NCBI GenBank assembly: GCA_031265965.1
Contig: JAISBX010000115.1
Coordinates: 1 to 16,678, forward strand
DNA length: 16,678 nucleotides
Origin: Oscillospiraceae bacterium
GTDB taxonomy: Bacteria > Bacillota_A > Clostridia > Oscillospirales > Oscillospiraceae
Direction of reading: 5' to 3'
This document shows positions 7,084-14,047 of this stretch, in pieces. The stretch's first letter is position 1. Each line of letters begins with the position of its first letter. Position numbers and translations under genes: made by a program. Under the pieces are notes generated by a model. The model ran no database searches, had not been told where the DNA came from, and worked only from the letters and a program-made list of their open reading frames with translations.

Positions 7084-8292
7084 ATGGCTGACACGAAATA
7101 CGGGGCGGCGCGGCGCGGGGAGAGCACGGCGCGTAAAATAGACTGGTACACGCGCCCCAGCGAGCTTGAGGGCGACGTTGCGGACGTGGCGCCGAAGCGC
7201 GGGCACATGGATCTGCCGTTTCTCGTCCTGACGCTGATCATGCTCGCGTTCGGCATTGTGATGATACTGTCCGCGAGCTTTGCGCGCGCCTACTACACGC
7301 AGGGGGACCCGACGAAATATTTCATACGGCAGACGGGGTTTGCCGGGCTCGGGGTGGCGCTGATGCTGGTGACGTCGAGGTTTCGCGTGTCGACGTTCAG
7401 GCGCGCGGCGCTGCCGACACTGCTCCTCTCGATAGCGCTGCTGGCGGTCGTGCCGGTGATAGGTACCAGGATAAACGGCGCCAAGCGGTGGATAAACCTC
7501 GGCTTTACGACGTTTCAGCCCTCGGAGATAGCGAAGCTGGCGGAAATACTCATGTTTTCCGCGATGATATGCACGTATAAGAAGCGCATGAGTACGTTCA
7601 AATACGGCGTGCTGCCGTTTTTGGTCATTGTGGCCGTGCTCGTGGCGCTGCTGTATCTCGAGCCGCATCTGTCGGCGTCCGTTATAATTATCACGATAGC
7701 CGCCATTATGATGTTTGCCGGCGGCACGCGGCTGCGCTGGTTTTTTGCGGGCGGCGGCTTACTGGGGGCGGGAGCTTATCTCACCGTCACAAAATTCGCC
7801 TACGCCTCGGAGCGCATAACGGCGTGGCTGAACCCCGAGGCGATGTCCGGGGATCAGGGGTATCAGATAATACAGTCGCTGTACGCCATCGGTTCGGGCG
7901 GGCTGTTCGGGCTGGGGCTTGGGCAGGGGAGACAGAAATACTTATATCTGCCCATGGAGCACAACGACTACATCTTCTCTATCTACTGCGAGGAGCTGGG
8001 CTTTATCGGCGCAATGCTCGTGCTGGCGCTGTTCGCGATGCTGATAATAAGGGGCTACTGGCTCGCGCTGCACGCGGGCGACAGATTCGGCTCTCTCGTT
8101 ATAACGGGAATAACAAGTCTTCTTGCGCTTCAGGTGTTTCTCAACATCGCTGTCGTTACAAATATGATCCCCAGCACAGGCATTTCGCTCCCGTTTTTCA
8201 GTTACGGGGGGACCGCGCTGCTGTTTCAGTTGATCGAGATGGGGGTAATACTGGCGATTTCGCGGGAGATACCCGTGTCCAAGGCGGGTTGA
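7084..8292 (+). CDS. ftsW: SEDS peptidoglycan glycosyltransferase (FtsW/SpoVE)
   Basis: A SEDS-family membrane glycosyltransferase that polymerises lipid II at the septum with its partner class B PBP. The 402-aa protein has a ~42-residue charged cytoplasmic leader and then about ten membrane segments. Typical signatures are NGAKRWINLGF with FQPSEIAK (131-151), the large external loop holding DQGYQIIQSLYAIGSGG and GLGLGQ, HNDYIFSIYCEELG (293-306), where D295 aligns with the catalytic aspartate of FtsW/RodA, and a late SLPFFSYGGTAL (368-379). The usual PDLGT motif reads EPHLSAS (193-199). The site before ATG 7084 is modest (GGGG at 7072-7075). SpoVE and FtsW cannot be separated by sequence alone; position between mraY and murG fits both. 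Confidence 0.94.
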   Translation: MADTKYGAARRGESTARKIDWYTRPSELEGDVADVAPKRGHMDLPFLVLTLIMLAFGIVMILSASFARAYYTQGDPTKYFIRQTGFAGLGVALMLVTSRFRVSTFRRAALPTLLLSIALLAVVPVIGTRINGAKRWINLGFTTFQPSEIAKLAEILMFSAMICTYKKRMSTFKYGVLPFLVIVAVLVALLYLEPHLSASVIIITIAAIMMFAGGTRLRWFFAGGGLLGAGAYLTVTKFAYASERITAWLNPEAMSGDQGYQIIQSLYAIGSGGLFGLGLGQGRQKYLYLPMEHNDYIFSIYCEELGFIGAMLVLALFAMLIIRGYWLALHAGDRFGSLVITGITSLLALQVFLNIAVVTNMIPSTGISLPFFSYGGTALLFQLIEMGVILAISREIPVSKAG

Positions 8293-8295
8293 GAG

Positions 8296-9429
8296 ATGGG
8301 TATACGGCTTGCGCTCGTCTGCGGCGGGACCGCGGGACATATCAATCCGGCGCTGGCGGTGGCGGGGGAGATAAGGCGTATGCTGCCCGATTCGGCGCTG
8401 CTGTTCATCGGGGCCGGAAGGAGCATGGAGAACCGTCTCGTGCCCGCCGAGGGGTACGACATCGTCAACATCAAGGTGAGCGGGCTCCACAGGTCGTTTT
8501 CGCCGCGCAGCATGGTGAAAAACGCCGCGGCGCTCCGCGATATGGTGACGGCGTCCGTCGAGGCGGAGCGGCTGTTGAGGCAATTTAAGCCTGACGCGGT
8601 GCTCGGTACTGGCGGGTATGTGTGCTACCCGGTGCTGAGAAGGGCGCACAAGCTGCGGATACCCACGCTGATACACGAGTCGAACGCGCTGCCCGGACTC
8701 GCGACGCGCCTGCTGTCGGGCGACGCGGACCGCATACTTACCGCGTTTTCCGACGACGGCGGGGTCTACAAAAATCCCGAAAAGGTGACGGTCGTCGGCA
8801 CGCCGGTACGCGCCGGCTTTGGGACGGGGACCCCGGCGAGAACGCGTAGGGGCGCGGGAGAGAGCGGAGAAGGGCGGCTTCTCGTATCGTTTTGGGGCTC
8901 GCTCGGCGCGGAGAGGATGAACGAGATAATGGCGGAATTCATAGAGATAAACGCGCGCACGCGCGCGTTCCGCCATATTCACGCGGCGGGCGGAGGCGAA
9001 CGCGGACGGCTGGAGCTGCTCGAATCGCTGCGGGGAATGGGCGTGGAGCGGCTGCCGGACGGCATCGAGGTCAGGGAGTATATCGACGACATGGCCTCTG
9101 TGATGGCGCGCGCGGATCTGACGCTCTGCCGCGCGGGGGCGTCCACGCTCGCGGAGCTGGCGGTCTCGGGGGCCCCGGCGCTGCTCGTGCCCTCGCCGTA
9201 CGTGCCGAACAATCATCAGGAAGCCAACGCGCGCCGTCTAAGCGGGACAGGCGCCGCGAGGTTTATAGCGGAGCGCGGGTGTACGGGACGCGCGCTCTAC
9301 GACGCGGCCGCCGCGCTTCTGAGCGACGGGGACGCGCTTGAGAGCATGTCAAGGGCGATGTACGCGCTGGCGAAGCCGGACGCCGCGCGGAGGATCGCCG
9401 AGACCATCGTATCGATGTGCCGCAATTAG
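8296..9429 (+). CDS. murG: UDP-GlcNAc--lipid I N-acetylglucosaminyltransferase MurG
   Basis: MurG is the membrane-associated GT-B glycosyltransferase that adds GlcNAc to lipid I, giving lipid II on the cytoplasmic face. The 377-aa product is slightly longer than the usual ~355-365. Motifs: N-terminal glycine loop CGGTAGHINPALA (9-21), GTGGYVCYP (104-112), HESNALPGLATR (127-138), the second-domain glycine loop as FWGSLGA (199-205), and the donor-binding CRAGASTLAEL (278-288) and NNHQEANAR (305-313). It starts three bases after the ftsW stop, with AAGGCGGG (8281-8288) as ribosome site lying inside ftsW, so the two are likely translated together. Confidence 0.96.
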   Translation: MGIRLALVCGGTAGHINPALAVAGEIRRMLPDSALLFIGAGRSMENRLVPAEGYDIVNIKVSGLHRSFSPRSMVKNAAALRDMVTASVEAERLLRQFKPDAVLGTGGYVCYPVLRRAHKLRIPTLIHESNALPGLATRLLSGDADRILTAFSDDGGVYKNPEKVTVVGTPVRAGFGTGTPARTRRGAGESGEGRLLVSFWGSLGAERMNEIMAEFIEINARTRAFRHIHAAGGGERGRLELLESLRGMGVERLPDGIEVREYIDDMASVMARADLTLCRAGASTLAELAVSGAPALLVPSPYVPNNHQEANARRLSGTGAARFIAERGCTGRALYDAAAALLSDGDALESMSRAMYALAKPDAARRIAETIVSMCRN

Positions 9430-9478
9430 CGTACAGAGAGGAGACGGGAGAGAGTGATATATGACTTGAGCGGATAAT

Positions 9479-9508
9479 TTGTCACTTGCGGCGCCCCACG
9501 GTCATAGT
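9479..9508 (+). promoter_or_regulatory. Probable promoter upstream of murA
   Basis: In the 129-bp gap after murG, a -35-like TTGTCA (9479-9484, five of six) is followed after 18 bp by CATAGT (9503-9508, four of six). Just downstream, the 9-mer ACGGTACAT is repeated at 9511-9519 and 9528-9536, around and beyond the expected transcription start. A GATAAT at 9473-9478 has no matching -35 element. An internal promoter for murA and ftsQ is plausible but weakly supported. Confidence 0.4.
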
Positions 9509-9558
9509 ATACGGTACATAGGCCGAAACGGTACATCTTTGTTCTTGGGGGAGTCGAT

Positions 9559-10815
9559 ATGGAGATATTTCGGGTCAACGGCGGGAAAAGGCTGGAGGGT
9601 ACGGCGCGCGTACAGGGGGCGAAGAACAGTGTGCTGCCGATAATGGCGGCTTCGCTTCTGGCGCGAGGTACAACGGTGATACACAACTGCCCGCGGCTTA
9701 GCGATGTGGACGCCGCTATAAAAATACTCACTCATCTGGGGTGCGGTATTTCCCGGGAAGGAGAGCGCGTCATAATCGACTCGTCGTCCGTGACGCGATG
9801 CGATATACCGCACGAGCTCATGAGAGAGATGCGCTCGTCCGTGATATTTCTGGGCGCGGTGCTCGCCCGGTGCGGGGAGGCTGTCCTGTCGACGCCGGGG
9901 GGGTGCGAGCTGGGCTCGCGTCCGGTCGATCTCCATATCTCGGCGCTCCGCGCGCTGGGCGCGGAGATAGCGCAGGACGGCGGCAACATATCGTGCCGCG
10001 CGCCGCGACTGAACGGCTGCCGCATAAATCTCGATTTTCCGAGCGTCGGCGCCACGGAGAACACGATGCTGTGCGCGGCGTGCTGTGAAGGAACGACGGT
10101 CATAACGAATGCCGCACGCGAACCGGAAATATGGGACCTGCAAAATTATCTGACACGGCTGGGATACCGGATACACGGGGCGGGTACGTCCGCCGTCACC
10201 GTGGAGGGCGCGGGCGTCTCCGGCGACGCCGAGCACAGCGTTATACCAGACAGGGTCGCGGCGGCGACGTATCTCGCGGCGGCCGCCTGTACCGGAGGAG
10301 ATATCGAGATCACCGGCGTCATGCCGGAGCACTTCACGGCGGCGACCGACGCGCTGGCGGGCATGGGGTGCCAAATCTCCGGGGGGCACAACAGCGTGAG
10401 GATCAACTCGTCGGGCAGGTTGCGCGCCATACGTCCGGTGGTGACGCGCCCGTATCCCGGCTTCCCGACGGACGCGCAGCCGACCATAATGGCGGCGTGC
10501 CTGAGAGCGGAGGGCACGACGGTGTTCGTTGAGAATATATTTGAAAACAGGTACAGACACACCGACGAGCTGAAACGGCTGGGAGCGGACATCAAGGTCG
10601 AAGGGCGCGCGGCTATGGTCACGGGCGTGGAGCGGCTCAGGGGCGCGCCGGTCACATCGACGGATCTGAGAGGCGGCGCGGCGCTCGTTTTGGCGGCGCT
10701 TATGGCGGAGGGCGTCACGGAGGTTTCCGGAGTAGCGCACATCGACAGGGGTTACGACGATCTGGAGGGCGTGCTGAGGTCGCTCGGCGCGGACGTGCAG
10801 AGAGCGGATATGTAG
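9559..10815 (+). CDS. murA: UDP-N-acetylglucosamine 1-carboxyvinyltransferase MurA
   Basis: MurA catalyses the first committed step of peptidoglycan synthesis, transferring enolpyruvate from PEP to UDP-GlcNAc in the cytoplasm. The 418-aa product has the expected length and EPSP-synthase-like fold features. Visible are the substrate-binding K22-N23 in GAKNSVLP, the catalytic loop PGGCELGSRPVDLH with Cys116, the FPTDAQP segment bearing the catalytic-site aspartate, and a final RGYDDLEGVLRSLGA block. Cys at 116 predicts sensitivity to fosfomycin at the target level, since resistant MurA types have Asp there. The start is ATG 9559 with GGGGGAG at 9546-9552. Clostridia often carry two MurA paralogues; whether a second exists cannot be seen here. 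Confidence 0.96.
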   Translation: MEIFRVNGGKRLEGTARVQGAKNSVLPIMAASLLARGTTVIHNCPRLSDVDAAIKILTHLGCGISREGERVIIDSSSVTRCDIPHELMREMRSSVIFLGAVLARCGEAVLSTPGGCELGSRPVDLHISALRALGAEIAQDGGNISCRAPRLNGCRINLDFPSVGATENTMLCAACCEGTTVITNAAREPEIWDLQNYLTRLGYRIHGAGTSAVTVEGAGVSGDAEHSVIPDRVAAATYLAAAACTGGDIEITGVMPEHFTAATDALAGMGCQISGGHNSVRINSSGRLRAIRPVVTRPYPGFPTDAQPTIMAACLRAEGTTVFVENIFENRYRHTDELKRLGADIKVEGRAAMVTGVERLRGAPVTSTDLRGGAALVLAALMAEGVTEVSGVAHIDRGYDDLEGVLRSLGADVQRADM

Positions 10816-10873
10816 GGACATAATATATATACGTCTATTATATGACATTCACAATGAAGGGAGAACAAAAGAA

Positions 10874-11620
10874 ATGGCTGACAGGCGCGGGGCGAGGCGG
10901 TACGGCGGACATTCGGCGGCCGTGTATACGCCTGTCGCCCTGCTGCTCATTGTCTTTGTATCCGCATTCGGCGTCAGCGTATTTTTTCGGGTGACGGCTA
11001 TCGTGGTAAGCGGCGCGTCGAAGTATACGCAGGACGAGATAATCAGTCAGTCCGGGCTTGAAGTGGGAGACAACCTCATATTCATCAACAGAGACGCCGC
11101 GGCGCGGCGCCTGCGGCAGTTGCCGTACGTCAGCGACGTGAGGATAGTACCCAGACTGCCGGATACAGTCGAGGTCATAATAACGGAGGCCGTGCCGATA
11201 GCCGTAGTGAGAGCGGACGGGAAGGATTGGCTGATAGACAGCGACGCGCGGATATTGGAGCAGACGGACGGGGCGTCCGGCGCGGATCATATATCGGTGC
11301 GCGGCGTCACTCCGGCGTCGCCGGAGCCCGGCGCGGGCATGGAGGTGGCGGCGGATTCCGAGACGCGGCTGAACTATCTGAAGGAACTGCTGCGCGCGAT
11401 CGAGAAAAAGGGCATACAGGGAGACGTCGACGATATCGACATATCGAATATAAGCGCCATAACATTTTTGTACAGGGATATCACAGTCGTGATAGGCAGC
11501 GGAGACGACGCGGAGTATAAGATCGACAGGATGCTGGGCGCGGAAGAGGAGGCGAGACGGTCGGGCAGCACGGTCGTGAAGATAGATGTCTCGAAGGACG
11601 AGCATGTCAGCGTATTATAA
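10874..11620 (+). CDS. ftsQ: Cell division protein FtsQ/DivIB
   Basis: FtsQ/DivIB is a bitopic division protein that complexes with FtsL and FtsB/DivIC and helps regulate septal wall synthesis. The 248-aa product has a short basic cytoplasmic tail, a membrane segment (about 19-38), and a POTRA domain (about 40-110) with the typical VSGASKYTQDEI opening and RQLPYVSDVRIVPRLPDTVEV ending in place of the classic P-x-V pattern; a less conserved beta region follows. The start is ATG 10874, with AAGGGAG at 10857-10863. The 58 bp before it are very AT-rich but give no good paired promoter elements. Location between murA and ftsZ supports the call. Confidence 0.92.
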   Translation: MADRRGARRYGGHSAAVYTPVALLLIVFVSAFGVSVFFRVTAIVVSGASKYTQDEIISQSGLEVGDNLIFINRDAAARRLRQLPYVSDVRIVPRLPDTVEVIITEAVPIAVVRADGKDWLIDSDARILEQTDGASGADHISVRGVTPASPEPGAGMEVAADSETRLNYLKELLRAIEKKGIQGDVDDIDISNISAITFLYRDITVVIGSGDDAEYKIDRMLGAEEEARRSGSTVVKIDVSKDEHVSVL

Positions 11621-11751
11621 AAAGCGCGTTAGACGCGATTGCCTTTGACATTTTTGCAAAAAATAACGTTTTTCCTATTGACCTCAGAGGAAAAACGATA
11701 TACAATAGACAAAAAGCAGTCTAAATTGTCAATGTACGGGAGGAAGGATTA
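11621..11751 (+). promoter_or_regulatory. ftsZ control region with sigma-A promoter and inverted repeats
   Basis: A clear promoter is present: -35 TTGACC (11678-11683), a 17-bp spacer, and -10 TACAAT (11701-11706), with transcription expected to start near 11713. A perfect 10-bp inverted repeat, CGTTTTTCCT (11667-11676) and AGGAAAAACG (11688-11697), encloses the -35 element in its 11-nt centre. A second pair, TAGAC (11706-11710) and GTCTA (11719-11723), straddles the start site, and ATTGTCAAT (11725-11733) is also symmetric. An unpaired TTGACA lies at 11645-11650. A small CGCGT/ACGCG stem (11625-11637) follows the ftsQ stop, but without an adjoining T run it is only a weak terminator candidate. 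Promoter identity is well supported; operator function is inferred. Confidence 0.82.
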
Positions 11752-12900
11752 ATGTCGTTAGCAACAGAGAGCGGTCCCGATAATGTTGTAACTATAAAGG
11801 TTATAGGTATCGGCGGCGCCGGGAACAATGCCGTCAACAGAATGGTAGAGGTCGGCACGGTGGGGGTGGAGTTTGTCGCGGTCAATACGGACAAGCCCGC
11901 ACTGTCCAAGTCGGCGGCCAACCAGCGCATACAGATCGGGGAAAAGCTCACGCACGGGCAGGGCGCGGGCTCGGACCCGGATAAGGGTAAGCGCGCCGCC
12001 GAGGAGAGCAGGAACAATCTCGCCAATGCGCTGGAATCGACCGATATGGTGTTTGTCGCCGCGGGTATGGGGGGCGGCACCGGAACGGGCGCGTCTCCGG
12101 TGGTGGCGGACATCGCGCGCGAGGCGGGCATACTTACTATAGCCGTAGTCACAAAGCCGTTCCGGTTTGAGGGGAACAGGCGCATGAGTCAGGCCGAGGA
12201 GGGGACGCGGAATCTGCTCGGGAAGGTGGACTCTCTGTTTGTGATACCGAACGAAAACCTCAAAAAAGTATCCGAGCAGAAGATCACGCTGGAAAACGCG
12301 TTCGCCATTGCCGATAATGTGCTTACGCAGGCCGTTACGAGCATATCCGAGTTGATAAAGAATACCGACTACATCAACTTGGACTTCGCGGACATTACCA
12401 CGATCATGAAAGACGCCGGTTACGCGCACATGGGCGTCGGGATATCGGCCGGGAAGGGCAAGGCGGAGGAGGCGGCGCGCATCGCCATACAGAGCGATCT
12501 TATGGAGACCTCGATAAGCGGAGCGCGCGGTATCATTATAAATGTCACCGGCTCGAAGTCTCTCGAGCTGGACGACGTGGAGGCGGCGGCAAGTCTTGTT
12601 CAGGAGGCCGCGCATCCGGACGCGAATATCATCTTCGGCGCCGGATACGACGAATCAATGGACGACGAGATACGGGTAACCATTATAGCTACGCGTTTTG
12701 ACGACAAGCCGCAGGCCGCGCAGCAGCAGCAGGCGCCGAAGACAGGCCTGTTTTCCGGGGCGGTGGAGCGCGCGTCGTCGGAGGCGTCCGCAGAGGCGGT
12801 CGCGCTGGAACCAAAGACAGATCCGCAGAGCGCTATGCCCGAGCCGCCGCCGGAAGAGGATCCGTTTGACACGATCTTCAAGATTTTCAACTCCAAATAG
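11752..12900 (+). CDS. ftsZ: Cell division GTPase FtsZ
   Basis: FtsZ is the tubulin-like GTPase that polymerises at mid-cell into the Z-ring and recruits the divisome. The 382-aa product shows GIGGAGNNAVNRM (19-31), the tubulin signature GGGTGTG (107-113), and the T7 synergy loop NLDFADI (209-215), whose acidic residues drive GTP hydrolysis. A variable Gln/Ala/Pro/Glu-rich linker runs from about 318. The C-terminal peptide reads PFDTIFKIFNSK rather than the common DIPxFxR form. The start is ATG 11752, with a strong GGAGG at 11739-11743. It has its own promoter and inverted repeats, suggesting expression separate from the upstream wall genes. No ftsA lies beside it, consistent with many Clostridia. 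Confidence 0.98.
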   Translation: MSLATESGPDNVVTIKVIGIGGAGNNAVNRMVEVGTVGVEFVAVNTDKPALSKSAANQRIQIGEKLTHGQGAGSDPDKGKRAAEESRNNLANALESTDMVFVAAGMGGGTGTGASPVVADIAREAGILTIAVVTKPFRFEGNRRMSQAEEGTRNLLGKVDSLFVIPNENLKKVSEQKITLENAFAIADNVLTQAVTSISELIKNTDYINLDFADITTIMKDAGYAHMGVGISAGKGKAEEAARIAIQSDLMETSISGARGIIINVTGSKSLELDDVEAAASLVQEAAHPDANIIFGAGYDESMDDEIRVTIIATRFDDKPQAAQQQQAPKTGLFSGAVERASSEASAEAVALEPKTDPQSAMPEPPPEEDPFDTIFKIFNSK

Positions 12901-12931
12901 GCGAAGGACTCCGCTGGGCCGTGCCGCGGGT

Positions 12932-13729
12932 ATGGCGAGGGAGATGGCGCGCATTTTTGTCAGGCACCACGTGACACGCAGCGCCGCCGCGCTGTCATAC
13001 TACCTTTTCCTGTCGGTGTTTCCGTTTCTCATATGCTGCAGCGCTATTGTCGGCAGCCTGAATATCGCGCAGATGAGCCTTCTGAACGGGCTGGACGGCA
13101 TAATACCGGACAGCGCGGCGGAGGTCATCGGAGATTTTCTGAGATATGTGGGCGGAAACAGGTCGGCGCCTATGTTGGCGGTCGGAATAATCGTTATGAT
13201 AACGACGTCCTCCGCCGCGTTTCGCACGGTGATGGGCATTATGGGGGATATTCAGGGCGGCATACGCTTTGAACGGGCCGTTGCGCAGCTTTTGAGCTTT
13301 GCGCTGTCAGTCGGCTTTCTAGCGGTGATCTACGTGTCGGGACTGATTATTGTCACAGGCGAGTGGTTCTTGAGACTGCTGAGTGCGGAGTTCGCGCTCG
13401 GCGATACGCTGGAGATGTGGAGCTGGGTCAGATTTGTGGTTTTATTTTTGCTGATGCTGGCCGTGATATACGCCATATACGTCATCTCCGCGCCGAAGGA
13501 GACCAAGGGGATACGCCGCCTGCCGGGGGCGATCATAGCCTCCGTGGCGCTTGTGGGCGTCAGCGTCCTGTTTTCGAGACTCATAAACGAGTCGGCAAAG
13601 TACGCTATAGTTTACGGTTATCTGGCGTCGTTCGTGGTGATGCTTGTATGGCTCTACACGTGCGGGATAATTCTGATAGCGGGCAATGTGTTCAACATTG
13701 CGAGCAACCGGGTATCAAAATATATTTGA
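12932..13729 (+). CDS. YihY/BrkB-family inner membrane protein
   Basis: A 265-aa polytopic membrane protein of the YihY/UPF0761 family, once mis-named ribonuclease BN; its molecular role is unsettled. The family hallmark is present as RSAAALSYYLFLSVFPFL (16-33). Six membrane segments are visible at about 23-44, 78-98, 118-142, 165-187, 197-217 and 230-252, and the late GNVFNIAS corresponds to the usual GAELN-type motif. The frame is open through the end of ftsZ, but coding should begin after its stop. ATG 12932 is the first in-frame ATG; the nearest ribosome-like site (AAGGA, 12904-12908) is too far, and ATG 12944 is an alternative. It follows ftsZ by 31 bp with no terminator. Confidence 0.85.
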   Translation: MAREMARIFVRHHVTRSAAALSYYLFLSVFPFLICCSAIVGSLNIAQMSLLNGLDGIIPDSAAEVIGDFLRYVGGNRSAPMLAVGIIVMITTSSAAFRTVMGIMGDIQGGIRFERAVAQLLSFALSVGFLAVIYVSGLIIVTGEWFLRLLSAEFALGDTLEMWSWVRFVVLFLLMLAVIYAIYVISAPKETKGIRRLPGAIIASVALVGVSVLFSRLINESAKYAIVYGYLASFVVMLVWLYTCGIILIAGNVFNIASNRVSKYI

Positions 13730-13743
13730 GGAGTGTTGGAAAA

Positions 13744-14037
13744 ATGATAAGAGTAGTGGCGAATAATTATATCAAACAGGAGCGCATGGACGAGTTTTTG
13801 ACGACGGTGAAGGCGCTGGTCGAAAAGACGAACGCCGACGACAAGGGTTGCAGAAGCTACGCGCTGTACAAGGACACGCAGGATCCGCTCCATTTCACAA
13901 TGCTGGAGGAGTGGGATAGTGAGGACGCGATCAAAGGCCATATGAGCTCGCCGCACTTTCTTGAGCTGATACCGGTGATAGACGACTGCTCCTCGAAGCC
14001 CGCCAACGTGACGATGTACGTCAAGGCGGTAGGGTAA
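13744..14037 (+). CDS. Small ABM-domain protein (putative quinol monooxygenase)
   Basis: A 97-aa single-domain protein of the antibiotic biosynthesis monooxygenase (ABM) superfamily, dimeric ferredoxin-like folds that include YgiN-type quinol monooxygenases and heme-degrading enzymes. The ABM pattern is seen as an opening beta strand (IRVVANNYIK), a helix with MDEFLTTVKALVEKTNADDKG, CRSYALYKD, and the FTMLEEWDSEDAIKGHMSSPHF segment holding the conserved E-W and H positions. The start is ATG 13744, with GAGGAG (13728-13733), which overlaps the yihY stop. The reaction cannot be named from sequence; a heme-oxygenase-like role is not supported. It lies 14 bp after the YihY gene and 10 bp before larE. 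Confidence 0.82.
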   Translation: MIRVVANNYIKQERMDEFLTTVKALVEKTNADDKGCRSYALYKDTQDPLHFTMLEEWDSEDAIKGHMSSPHFLELIPVIDDCSSKPANVTMYVKAVG

Positions 14038-14047
14038 GGCCGGCACG

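Noticed and set aside
8324..8343. MurG glycine loop GGTAGH instead of GGTGGH as a possible defect
   Set aside because: This form is, to my knowledge, common in clostridial MurG, and the other donor and acceptor motifs are intact.
9454..9477. Tiny open frame (GTG, seven codons) after murG as a leader peptide
   Set aside because: Too short, with no adjoining attenuator-like hairpins; consistent with chance.
10816..10873. AT-rich murA-ftsQ gap as a promoter
   Set aside because: Several TATTAT/TAATAT-like hexamers exist, but none has an acceptable -35 element at 16-18 bp; a six-base ATAATA/TATTAT symmetry alone is weak.
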